64,000 nt of DNA, from positions 21,001 to 85,000 of the forward strand of contig NW_027195228.1 of NCBI RefSeq assembly GCF_038502225.1, in the 5' to 3' direction. Shown piece after piece: positions 34,741 through 45,970 of the stretch (position 1 is the stretch's first letter; every line of letters begins with the position of its first letter). The position numbers and the translations under genes are program-made. Source of the stretch: Cherax quadricarinatus. Its lineage: Eukaryota; Arthropoda; Malacostraca; Decapoda; Parastacidae. The notes beneath the pieces are model-generated. The model was not told the DNA's origin. It made no database searches and saw only the letters and a list, made by a program, of their open reading frames with translations.

Positions 34741-37700
34741 GTTGGTCTCATATTGCTGCCATTACTGCTGCCTGATCTCGCCATTGCCGCTCCCAGTGCT
34801 GTTACTATTCCCGAATCTGGTTATCGATGCTGCCGCTGTTGCTACCGCCGCTGCTGCCGTCGCTGCTGCTGCTGCTCTGCCGTTGATACCGCTGCTTCCG
34901 CTGCTGATACCGCTGCTGCCTGCCGCCGCTGCCGCTGCTGTTGCTGCTGCCGTCGCCGTTGGATACCGTCGTTTCTGGCTGCCGATACCGCTGCCGCTGC
35001 CGCCGCTGCTGCTGCCGCTGCCGCTGCCGCCGCTGCTGCCGCTACTACCGCCGCTGCTGCCGCTGCTGCTTCCGCTGTTGATACTCGCTGCCGCTGCTGC
35101 TGCTGCTGCCGCTGCTGCTGCCGCTGCTGCCGCCGCTGTTGCTGCTGCCGCGACGCCGCCGCTGCCGCTGCTGCTACTGCTGCTACCGCTGCCATTGCCG
35201 CCGCTGCTGCTGCCGCTGCCGCCGCCGCTGCCGCTGCCGCGCCGTTACCACCACCGCCGCTGTTGCCACCGCCGCCGCCGCTGCTTGTTGCTACCGCCGC
35301 CGCCGCTGTCGCCACCGCCGCCGCCGCCGCCGCCGCGTTGCTACCGCCGCCAGCTGCCGCCGCTGTTGCCACTGCCGCCGCTGCCGCCGCTGCCGCCGCC
35401 GTTGCTGTGCTGCTGCGCTGTTGCTACTGCTGCTGCTGCTGCCACCGCCGCCGCTGCCGCCACGCCGCCGCTGGCTTGCCACCGTTGCTACCGTTGCCGC
35501 CATGCCGTTTCCCGCTGCTGCACCACGGTCGCCGCCGCTGCTGCCGCTGCCGTTGCCACCGCTGCCGCTGCTGCTGCCGCTGTTGCCACCGGCCGCCGCT
35601 GCTGCTGCCACCGCCGCCGCCGCTGCTGCCACCGCTTCGCCGCTGTCGCCACCGCCGCTGCCGCTGCTGCCTACCGCTGCTGCCGCCGCCGCCGCCGCCG
35701 CGCGCCACCGCTGCCGCCGCCGCCGCTGCTGCTGCTGCTACCGCTGCCGCCGCTGCCGCTGCTGCTGTTGCCACCGCTGCTGCCGCTGCTGCTGCTGCTG
35801 CTGCTGTTGCTACTGCTGCCGCTGTTGCTGCACACACCGCCGCCGCCGCTGTTGCCACTGCTGCCGCCGCCGTTGCCACTGCCGCCGCCGCCGCCGCCGT
35901 TGCCACCGCCGCCGCCGCCGCCGCGCCGCCGCTGTTGCCACCGCTGCCGCCGCCGCTGCCGCCGCGGCGCTGCCGTTACCGCTGCCGCTGCCGCCCCGAT
36001 GCCGCTGGCTACCGCCGCCGCTGCCGCTACCGTTGCCACTGCCGCCGCCGCTGCTGCCGCCGTTGCCACTGCTGCTGCCGCTGCCGCTGCCACTGCTGCT
36101 GCTGCCACGCCGCCGCCGCCGCTGCCGCCGCCGCCGCTGGTGCTGCTACCGCTGCCAGCTGCCGCTGCCGCTTTTTGCCACCGCCGCCGCTGCCGCTACC
36201 GCTGCCGCCCTGTTGCTACCGCCGCTGCCTGCCTTGCCACGCTGCCGCTGCCGCCGCTGTTGCTACCGCCGCTGCCATGCCGCCGGCCGGTTGCTACCGC
36301 TGCCGCTGCCGTTACCGCCGCCGCCGCCGCCGCCGCTGCTGCTGCCGCCGTTGCTACCGCCGGCTGCTGCTGCCGCTGCCGCCGCCGCTGCTGCCATTGC
36401 TACCGCTGCCGCTGCTGCTGCTGCCGCTGCCGCCGCTATTGTCGCTGCCGCTGCTGCCGCTGCTGCCATTGCCACCGCTGCCGCTTTGCTGCCACTGCCA
36501 CTGCTGCTGCTGCCGCTGCCATTGCCACCGCCGCCGCTGCCACCGCTACCACCGCTGCCGCTGCTGCTGCTGCTGCTGCCGCCGTTGCCGCTACCGCCGC
36601 CACCGGCTGCCGCCGCCTGCCACCGCTGCCGCTGTTTCACTGCCGGGCCGGGCCGCTGCCGCTGCCGTCACGCCGCTGCCGTTGCCACCGCTGCTGCCGC
36701 CGCTGCCGCTGCTGCCGCCGCCGCTGCCGCCGCCGCTTGCTACCGCCGCTGCCGCGTCAGCCGCTGCCGCCGCTGCCGCTGCTGCTGCCGGGCCGTTGCC
36801 ACCGCTGCCGCTGTTGCCACTGCTGCCGCTGCCACACGTTGCCGTCATCACGCACTGGCTGGGCTGCTGCTGCTGCTGCCAAGCATTGGCACCCTGCTGC
36901 CGCTGCTGCCGTTGCTGCCGGGCGCCGCTGCTGCTGCTGCTGCTGCTGCTGCTACTCGCCGTTGCTGCTGCTGCCGCCGCTGCTACCGCCACCGCTGCCG
37001 CTGCTGCCGCCGTTGCTGCCGCTCTGCCGCCACCGCTACCGCCGCCGCTGCCGCCGTTGCCGCCGCCGCTGCCGGCCGCCGCTGCCACTGCCACGCCGCC
37101 GCCGCTGCTGCTGCTGCCGCTGCTGCTGCTGCCGCCGCCGCATCCGCTACGCCACCGCTACCACCACCGTTTCCCACTGCTGCCGCCGCTGCCACGCCGC
37201 TGCTGCGCCACTGGCTCTCATTGTGCCATGGTTGCTGCATTGCCGCAGTTGCTATTGGCATTGTTGCTGCCCCGCCGCCGCTGCCGCCACTACTGCTGCC
37301 GCCGCAGCCGCCGCCGCTGCCGCTGCTGCTACTCTGGGCTGCCGCTGCTGCTGCCGCTGCTGCCTGCTGCTGCTGCTACTCTGGCCGCCGCTGCCGCTGC
37401 TGCCACTGCTGCCACCGCCGCTGCTGCCGCTGCCGCTGCTGCTGCCGCTGCTGCTGCCGTTGCTACTGGCTGCCGCTGCTGCCGCTGCCGCCGCTGCCGC
37501 CGCTTCGTTGCCGCTGCCGCTGCTGCCGCTGCTGCTGCTGCCGCTGCTTGCTGCTGTTGCTACTTCACTACCGCTGTTGCTGCTGCTGCTGCTGCCGCCG
37601 CTGCTGCTGCCGCCGCCGCTGCTGCTACCGCTGGCTGTTGCCGCTGCCGCTGGTGCCGCTGCCGCTGTTGCTACTCTCTGCCGCCGCTGGCTGAAGCCGC

Positions 37701-38262
37701 TGCTGCCGCTGCTACCGCTGCCGCTGTTGCCACAGCCACCACCACACTGCTCTCTACCGCTGATGCCGCTGCTGCTACTGCGTTGTTACTGTTTCTATTG
37801 TTGGTGTTGGCTGTATTAGCTGCAGCTGCCATTGGTATTGCGCCTGCCTGCCGCTGTTGGCTACTCTGCTGCCTGCCGCTGTTGCTACTCTGCCGCCGCT
37901 GCTGCCACTGCTGCTACCGCTGCCGCTGCTGCTGCTGCTGCTGCCGCTCGGCTGCTGCTGCTGTTGCTATTGCTGTTGTTACTGTTTCTATTGTGCTGCT
38001 GTTGCTGTATTGCTGCTGTTGCTATTGGTATTGCTACTGTTGCTATTGGTATTGCTGTTGTTGCAGTTGCTATTGCTGTTGTTATTGCTGTTGCTGTTGC
38101 TATTGGTGCTGTTGCTATTGATGTTGCTGCTGTTGCTGTTGCTATTGCTGTTGTTGCTGGTGCTGTTGCTACTGCTGCTGTTGATGTTGTTAGTGCTACT
38201 GTTGCTATTGCAATTGCTATTTCTGCTGTTGCTAATGCTACTCATGCTATTGGTTTTGCTGT

Positions 38263-38459
38263 TGACCATTGACAAGTCAAATATTTCATACAAATTATTA
38301 ATAGTAATAAATTGATGAGAATGTTCTTAAGTATAAAACGAATTTTTAAATCTTGACAAATAAAGAATACATCGTTACGTTACTCCAAGCTTAGATGAAG
38401 TTAAATAACATTAAACAATATATCTAAACAATGGCTGTCTGTTTTCAATACTAGGCTTC
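38263..38459. other. Unassigned AT-rich stretch
   Basis: No coding or repeat feature that I can support. Confidence 0.6.
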
Positions 38460-38684
38460 GAATCCAGCCCCAGCCAACCTGTACTCACCTATATGTACTC
38501 ATCTCTATGTACATATAGGTGAGTATGATAAGCTCCTAGAGCCTTATCATACCGCTTCTTAAAGCTATGTATGGAACTCGCTTGCACTTCTTCACTCTCC
38601 AGATTCCACTTCTTGACAGCTCTAAGGCTAAAGGAATACTTCCTAACATCCCTATGACTCATCTGGGTTTTTAACTTCCAGTTG
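38460..38684 (-). pseudogene. LINE ORF2 C-terminal fragment
   Basis: Minus-strand codons read SHRDVRKYSFSLRAVKKWN, then SIHSFKKRYDKALGAY, with stops at the ends. This pattern (RKYSFS...W...SFK.RYDK) is the usual C-terminus of CR1/jockey-side LINE ORF2 proteins. The inverted words 'CACCTATATGTAC' and 'GTACATATAGGTG' (38487-38521) mark the end of the fragment. Confidence 0.55.
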
Positions 38685-38990
38685 TGGCCCCTTGATCCTG
38701 TTTCCCATGAAGCTCTCGCTTCACACAGTGAGAGTCCGTGTTTAATTCCAGGCGAAGGGGTGGAAACATTCGACGTGTTTCCTTACACCGATTGTCTATG
38801 TTCACCCATCAGTAAAATGGGTACCTGGGAGTTAGTCGACAGGTGTGGGTGGCATCCTGGGACAAAACTGATCTAATTTGCAGATATGCTCTGCATAACA
38901 GGGGGATTTCTATATAGTAGTATGTCATTGATGTCAGCTAGGACTGTATACCTTGTACATGTACTTGTAGTAAATAAAGATTTATTTTTT
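38685..38990 (+). mobile_element. tRNA-derived SINE
   Basis: The head looks like a tRNA: AAGCTCTCGCTTCACACAGT followed by a B-box-like GTGTTTAATTCC. The body contains TGGGTACCTGGGAGTTAGTC and GGTGTGGGTGGCATCCTGGG. The tail TTGTACATGTACTTGTAG-TAAATAAAGATTTA is shared with the (TTA)n-tailed copy at 27047-27190. The A box is not obvious and the copy lacks a pure triplet tail. Confidence 0.65.
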
Positions 38991-39416
38991 ATTAACACAC
39001 TGGCCGATTCCCACCAAGGCAGGGTGGTCCGAAAAAGAAAAACTTTCACCATCATTCACTCCATCACTGTCTTGCCAGCAGGGTGCTTTACACTACAGTT
39101 TTTAAACTGCAACATTAACACTCCTCCTTCAGAGTGCAGGCACTGTACCTCCCATCTCCAGGACTCAAGTCCGGCCTGCCGGTTTCCCTGAATCCCTTCA
39201 TAAATGTTACTTTGATCACACTCCAACAGCACGTCAAGTATTAAAAACCATTTGTCTCCATTCACTCCTATCAAACACGCTCACGCATGCCCGCTGGAAG
39301 TCCAAGCCCATCGCACACAAAACCTCCTTTACCCCCTCCCTCCAACCTTTCCTAGGCCGACCCCTACCCCGCCTTCCTTCCACTACAGACTGATACACTC
39401 TTGATGTCATTCTGTT

Positions 39417-41061
39417 TCACTCCATTCTCTCTACATGTCCAAACCACCTCAAGAACCCTTCCTCAGCCCTCTGGACAACAGTTTTGGCAATCCCACACCT
39501 CCTAACTTCCAAACTACGAATTCTCTGCATTAAATTCACACCACACATTGCACTCAGACATGACATCTCCACTGCCTCCAGCCTTCTCCTCGCTGCAACA
39601 TTCATCACCCATGCTTCACATCCATACAGGAGCGTTGGTAAAAACTATACTCTCATATATTCCCCTCTTTGCTTCCAAGGACAAAGTTCTTTGTCTCCAC
39701 AGACTCCTAAGTGCACCGCTCACCCTTTTTCCCTCATCAATTCTATGATTCACCTCATCTTTCATAGACCCATCCGCTGACACGTCCTCTCCCAAATATC
39801 TGAACACATTCACCTCCTCCATACTCTCTCCCTACAATCTGATATCCAAACTTTCATCACCTAATCTTTTTATCCTCATAACCTTACTCTTTCCTGTATT
39901 CACTTTCAATTTTCTCCTTTTACATACCCTACCAAATTCATCCACCAACCTCTGCAACTTCTCTTCAGAATCACCCAAGAGCACAGTGTCATCAGCAAAG
40001 AGCAACTGTGATTCTTTATCTTTTAACTCCACACCTCTTGCCATGACCCTCGCATTTACTTCTTTAACAACGCCATCTATAAATATATTGAACAACCACG
40101 GTGACATCACACATCCTTGTCTAAGGCCTACTTGTACTGGGAAATAATCTTCCTCTTTCCTACATACTCTAACTTGAGCCTCACTATCCTCGTAAAAACT
40201 CTTCACTGTTTTCAGTAACCTTCCTCCTATACCATACATCTGCAACATCTGCCACCTTGCCCCCCTATCCACCCTGTCATACTCCTTTTCCAAATCCATA
40301 AATGCCACAAAAACCTCTTTAGCCTTATCTATATACTGTTCACTTACATGTTTCACTGTAAACACCTGGTCCACACACCCCCTACCTTTCCTAAAGCCTC
40401 CTTGTTCATCTGCTGTCCTATTCTCCGTCTTACTCTTAATTCTTTCAATAATAACTCTACCATACACTTTACCAGGTATACTCAACAGACTTATCCCCCT
40501 ATAATTTTTGCACTCTCTTTTGTCCCCTTTGCCTTTATACAAAGGAACTATGCATGCTCTCTGCCAATCCCTAGGTACCTTACCCTCTTCCATACATTTA
40601 TTAAATAATAGCACCAACCACTCCAAAACTATATCCCCACCTGCTTTTAACATTTCTATCTTTATCCCATCAATCCCAGCTGCCTTACCCCCTTTCATTT
40701 TACCTACTGCCTCACGAACTTCCCCCACACTCACAACTGGCTCTTCCTCACTCCTACAAGATGTTATTCCTCCTTGCCTTATACACGAAATCACAGCTTC
40801 CCTATCTTCATCAACATTTAACAATTCCTCAAAATATTCCCTCCATCTTCCCAATACCTCTAACTCTCCATTTAATAACTCTCCTCTCCTATTTTTAACT
40901 GACAAATCCATTTGTTCTCTAGGCTTCCTTAACTTGTTAATCTCACTCCAAAACTTTTTCTTATTTTCAACAAAATTTGTTGATAACATCTCACCCACTC
41001 TCTCATTTGCTCTCTTTTTACATTGCTTCACCACTCTCTTAACCTCTCTCTTTTTCTCCAT
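39417..41061 (-). pseudogene. RTE-like LINE, reverse transcriptase half
   Basis: Blocks in order: GKAAGIDGIKIEML, NYRGISLLSIPGK, EQGGFRKGRGCVDQ, FMDLEKEYDRVD, GLRQGCVMSPWLFN and QLLFADDTVLL (catalytic pair intact). An in-frame stop follows LDIRL at 39832, the frame continues as MEEVNVFRYLGEDVS, and a one-base shift near 39610 is followed by SCLSAMCGVNLMQR and FLRWFGHVERM, the usual RTE C-terminus. These are two lesions in an otherwise well-preserved RT. Confidence 0.87.
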
Positions 41062-41111
41062 ATACTCTTCCCTCCTTGCATCACTTCTACTTTGTAAAAA
41101 CTTCTCATATG

Positions 41112-42260
41112 CTAACTTTTCTGCCTTACTACTCTCTTTACATCATCATTCCACCAATCGCTCCTCTTCCCTCCTGCACCCACTTTCCTGTAACCACAAA
41201 CTTCTGTTGAACACTCTAACACTACATTTTTAAACCTACCCGATACCTCTTCGACCCCATTGCCTATGCTCTCATTAGCCCATCTATCCTCCAATAGCTG
41301 TTTATATCTTACCCTAACTGCCTCCTCTTTTAGTTTATAAACCTTCACCTCTCTCTTTTCTGATGCTTCTATTCTCCTTGTATCCCATCTACCTTTTACT
41401 CTCAGTGTAGCTACAACTAGAAAGTGATCTGATATATCTGTGGCCCCTCTATCAACATGTACATCCTGAAGTCTACTCAACAGTCTTTTATCTACCAATA
41501 CATAATCCAACAAACTACTGTCATTTCGCCCTACATCATATCTTGTATACTTATTTATCCTCTTTTTCTTAAAATATGTATTACCTATAACTAAACCCCT
41601 TTCTATACAAAGTTCAATCAAAGGGCTCCCATTATCATTTACACCTGGCACCCCAAACTTACCTACCACACCCTCTCTAAAAGTTTCTCCTACTTTAGCA
41701 TTCAGGTCCCCTACCACAATTACTCTCTCACTTGGTTCAAAGGCTCCTATACATTCACTTAACATCTCCCAAAATCTCTCTCTCTCCTCTGCATTCCTCT
41801 CTTCTCCAGGTGCATACACGCTTATTATGACCCACTTCTCGCATCCAACCTTTACTTTAATCCACATAATTCTTGAATTTACACATTCATATTCTCTTTT
41901 CTCCTTCCATAACTGATCATTTAACATTACTGCTACCCCTTCCTTTGCTCTAACTCTCTCAGATACTCCAGATTTAATCCCATTTATTTCCCCCCACTGA
42001 AACTCTCCTACCCCCTTCAGCTTTGTTTCGCTTAGAGCCAGGACATCCAACTTCTTTTCATTCATAACATCAGCAATCATCTGTTTCTTGTCATCCGCAC
42101 TACATCCACGCACATTTAAACATCCCAGTTTTATAAAGTTTTTCTTCTTCTCTTTTTTTAGTAAATGTATACAGGAGAAGGGGTTACTAGCCCATTGCTC
42201 CCGGCATTTTAGTCGCCTCATACGACACGCATGGCTTACGGAGGAAAGATTCTTTTCCAC
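41112..42260 (-). pseudogene. RTE-like LINE, AP endonuclease half
   Basis: The frame shows all endonuclease blocks: GCLNVRG (Asn), LALSETKL (Glu), ISVYAPGEE (Tyr), VVGDLNAKVG (Asp, Asn), LLDYVLVDKR and ISDHFLVVA (Asp-His). The catalytic set looks complete, so this half could still fold. The frame breaks by one base at about 41100 before the RT, so the open reading frame is not continuous. The N-terminal 40 or so codons, upstream of FIKLGCLN, read as 5' UTR-like sequence and I would not assign a start. Confidence 0.85.
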
Positions 42261-42548
42261 TTCCCCATGGACAATAGAAGAAATAAAAAAAGAACAAGAG
42301 CTATTTAGAAAAAGGAGAAAAACCTAGATGTATGTATATATATATATATGCATGTGCGTGTCTGTGAAGTGTGACCAAAGTGTAAGTAGGAGTAGCAAGA
42401 TATCCCTGTTATCTAGCGTGTTTATGAGACAGAAAAAGAAACCAGCAATCCTACCATCATGCAAAACAGTTACAGGTTTTGTTTCACAGTCATCTGGCAG
42501 GACGGTATTACTTCCCTGGGTGGTTGCTGTCTACCAACCTACTACCTA

Positions 42549-43593
<1,045 letters not shown>

Positions 43594-43765
43594 GAGGATG
43601 TAGTCCTGAGTTCATAGATGAGGAAATATCCAAAATTTATGAAATAGGTAATGATTTAAAATACCCAAGAAATGTAATTGATAAATCTTTTAAAGTTGCT
43701 AGAAATACTTTTTACAATCCAAAAAGGGACAACCAGCCTTATTCAACTAAAAATATGTTGGTTCT

Positions 43766-44009
43766 CGAAGAATTGAGACACTTATGCAACACATGGGAAT
43801 CTTTATTGAAGAAACGTTTCGCCACACAGTGGCTTCATCAGTCCAATACAAAGTAGAAGTGGGTAAGTAGAGTAGAAGTTTGAGGTAATCAGTCCCTCAA
43901 CCTGGATTCGATGTGTTCAGTCCATCACTCAGTCCATCAATAAAGATTCCCATGTGTTGCATAAGTGTCTCAATTCTTCAACTTGTCGGTTTTCAAAACC
44001 ATTCATCAC
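43766..44009 (-). mobile_element. 244-bp foldback insertion with 11-bp target duplication
   Basis: ATGTTGGTTCT flanks the insert at 43755-43765 and 44010-44020. Perfect 43-bp inverted arms lie at 43767-43809 and 43937-43979, followed by a 30-bp tail (43980-44009). Between the arms is the hammerhead-like motif (43815-43841, minus strand) and a GGATTCGATGTGTTCAGTCC-type segment. It encodes no protein. It looks like a small non-autonomous retroelement, possibly mobilised by a PLE. Confidence 0.8.
43815..43841 (-). ncRNA. Hammerhead-like motif, family A, best match
   Basis: CTGATGA (exact left-core consensus), A, stem GCCAC/GTGGC with loop TGT, GAAA, CG. Compared with 9407-9433 the second stem pair changes from C-G to T-A with pairing kept. 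The strand carrying the UH cleavage site is not identified. Confidence 0.5.
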
Positions 44010-44115
44010 ATGTTGGTTCTCCCTTACCATGAAAACTTGGTTGATATGCCTTCTCTTCTTAAGACTTTTAATATTAAAGTTGTATTCAAAAATCTTGATA
44101 CAGTAAAAAAAACTT

Positions 44116-44490
44116 TTGATAAAGAATTCCCCCCAAAATGCTGATGGATGTGTCTATAAGATTCCTTGTAAAATTTGCGATAAAGTTTATTACGGTCAAA
44201 CTGGTAAAAATCTCGAACTAAGATTAAAACAACATAAATATAGCATTAGAACTGGACAAGATTCCAATGCTCTATTTATTCATGTAAGAGATTTTAACCA
44301 TCCAATTGATTTTCAAAAAGTTGAGAAAGTAGTATCAAGCAAGTCCATGGTCGACAGGAATATAATTGAATCTTGTTTCATAAAAAGCAGTTTTGACAAT
44401 AATATGAATATTTCCTTTGGTTTATATAAATTAGATCCATTTATAATTAATAGAATTTGCGAAGAATTTAATAATACACTGGACAAATAA
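44116..44490 (+). pseudogene. PLE GIY-YIG endonuclease, right arm
   Basis: The 124-codon frame repeats, without visible change, the GIY-YIG part of the left arm ([20 protein letters not shown] through FIINRICEEFNN). The frame upstream is lost by a homopolymer slip and by the insertion. Such high identity between arms implies a recent duplication or ongoing gene conversion. Confidence 0.8.
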
Positions 44491-44760
44491 TAATTTTTAA
44501 ATTTTCTTGGGTAGAATAGTTTGTGGGTGAGTTGTGCAAAGGACCTATCCAAGTTGGGTCGGCGAGCGTCAGGTGTTTAACCGTTGTGGGATCTGATAGT
44601 GAGGTGCTGGCCAGACCCCTTATATAGCTTCCTTGGATGCTTTACTTTCATAGTTCCTTGATAATGTGAGTAGTCACGAAAGCGCTTGGAATTTCTCTAT
44701 TCTTTCAGAGTGGTTGTTTTGCATATTCTGAAATCACTTGTTTACTGTGATCTTATTGCA

Positions 44761-44866
<106 letters not shown>

Positions 44867-44900
44867 ATATGATCACAGTAAACAGGTGATTTCAAAATAT

Positions 44901-45041
44901 GCAAAACAACCACTCTGAAATAATAGAGAAATTCCAAGCGCTTTCGTGACTACTCACATTATCAAGGAACTATAGTTCCTTGATAATGTGAGTAGTCACG
45001 AAAGCGCTTGGAATTTCTCTATTCTTTCAGAGTGGTTGTTT

Positions 45042-45044
<3 letters not shown>
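44901..45044. repeat. Near-perfect palindrome of PLE ends, 72-bp arms
   Basis: The sequence from GCAAAACAACC (44901) to its reverse complement ending at 45044 is a palindrome centred at 44972/44973 (CTATAG) with one mismatch (T at 44921 against C at 45024). Each arm carries the PLE motif TTGATAA-GTGA-GTAG-TCAC-GAAA. Confidence 0.95.
44980..45006 (+). ncRNA. Hammerhead-like motif, family C
   Basis: TTGATAA, T, stem GTGA/TCAC with loop GTAG, GAAA, GCG. The same motif is found, in one or both orientations, near 42700, 44660, 44939-44965, 61280 and 61330, always about 70 bp from an (AT)n tract. Confidence 0.4.

Positions 45045-45127
<83 letters not shown>
45045..45127. repeat. (AT)n microsatellite
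   Basis: About 80 bp of AT dinucleotides beginning at the palindrome edge. Confidence 0.97.
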
Positions 45128-45129
<2 letters not shown>

Positions 45130-45970
45130 TAGTTACAACATATATTATTTTAAATTATGTATTTTACGAAGTATGAAGATTGTATAAGACATTATGTAGA
45201 CTGAGACTCAGACATTCACCGTGATAATAGATAATAAGTCGGCATGATGATGATGGCCGTATTACAATTATCAGTCATAACACTACCCTTACAATATATT
45301 CACTCACTTTTTCAAATAATTTTTATGGTTTTAAAAATTGGATATAATTTCCGTACAGTAATTATTTCACGTCTGGAATCATAAATCTAATTTTATGAAG
45401 ATACACAGAAAGTACCGGCAATTAATTTTGTTAACCATTCACAATCATCGTTACAAGTTGGGTTAAATCATTTATGGAAATGTTATTTCTGCCCAGGACA
45501 CAAGGAATAAAGGAACTTTTTCCGGAAATGTATATACTGTAACCCACAACATACCTATCAGCAATGTAGCCGCTGACAAGAGGACTGACGAAGGTACCGA
45601 GCATGTACACACTCTGGTAGGTTGCTCGCAGGTACTCCCTCTCGCACACCAACCCGAACTGTAACATACACAATTGGTGAAATATATTTACACATGGTGC
45701 AACACTTTGTATAAAGAGGCATTATATTGATTTGAGTAAGTTATCGAAGTAGCATTCATACACCTAAACTCCTCTACAACATATATACAGATTTTTTACT
45801 TTCACACTGGTATGAAGCCTAAATGTTAGAATCATTTTAGTGGATTATATCTTGGAAAAGAACAGTCGAAATAAACCAGGATCGGTTCCCCAGTCTTTTT
45901 CCCTTCATTTCGGCCGGCTACAGCAAACCTTCAATTCTTTTGTTTGGCGAACATGAAATTCCCTCATCAT
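45128..45970. other. Low-repeat sequence: flanks of the host exon
   Basis: Apart from the exon at 45555-45658 I see neither repeats nor other exons here. The flanks are AT-rich and lack recognisable transposon words, which fits intron sequence of the transporter gene. Confidence 0.6.
45555..45658 (-). CDS. SLC22-type organic cation/carnitine transporter, internal exon
   Basis: On the minus strand a TGTTACAG acceptor precedes TTCGGGTTGG, and the exon ends GCTGATAG followed by a GTATGT donor. The exon encodes FGLVCEREYL, then QSVYMLGTF, then SGYIADR. This corresponds to the segment of SLC22 (major facilitator) transporters that runs from the end of the large extracellular loop (the E.NLVC motif) through membrane helix 2 to the G..(A/S)DR loop before helix 3. 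The exon is exactly 104 bp, begins in phase 0 and ends in phase 2. To my knowledge this matches exon 2 of vertebrate SLC22 genes such as SLC22A5. Other exons must lie outside the window or in unrecognised sequence. The function would be polyspecific solute transport across the plasma membrane; the substrate cannot be told. A longer open frame around it merely runs into both introns. Confidence 0.8.

Larger units (their letters stand above)
30025..38262. repeat. Giant degenerate trinucleotide tract (GCT/GCC type)
   Basis: About 8.2 kb in which almost every third base is C or T in the middle of a GCN-like triplet. 30025-32000 and about 37780-38262 are T-rich (GCT, GTT, ATT, ACT), while 32000-37750 is GC-rich (GCC, GCT, ACC) and full of CpG. 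Stop triplets are rare, so many frames stay open on both strands and translate as runs of Ala, Leu, Cys, Pro or Arg. Several frames are equally open at the same place and there is no start, splice or domain signal, so I read it as a repeat and not a gene. Confidence 0.93.
38991..42545 (-). mobile_element. RTE-like LINE, nearly full length
   Basis: A reverse-oriented non-LTR element: 3' UTR at 38991-39416, RT and C-terminus at 39417-41061, endonuclease at 41112-42260, and a 5' region extending to the (AT)n tract at about 42545. A second copy on the plus strand lies at 48660-61118, split by two insertions. RTE-type assignment rests on the EQGGFRKGRGCVDQVF and LEKEYDRVD blocks and on the single-ORF layout. 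Confidence 0.85.
43594..44733 (+). mobile_element. Penelope-like element, right arm of the inverted pair
   Basis: A plus-strand copy of the left arm: RT tail at 43587-43765, a 244-bp insertion at 43766-44009, then the rest at 44010-44490 and the 3' UTR with the TTGATAATGTGAGTAGTCAC motif near 44660. An extra A in the AAAAAAA run at 44105-44112 breaks the frame before [11 protein letters not shown]. Confidence 0.85.

Noticed and set aside
30006..38272. Many very long open frames (up to more than 1000 codons) in the triplet tract, on both strands
   Set aside because: They are overlapping frames of the same GCT/GCC repeat. Several are open at once, the products are homopolymer-like, and nothing marks a start, splice site or domain.
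45431..45673. An 80-codon transporter ORF around the SLC22 exon
   Set aside because: Residues beyond GYIADR and before FGLVC are intron translation; splice sites at 45658 and 45555 define the exon better.
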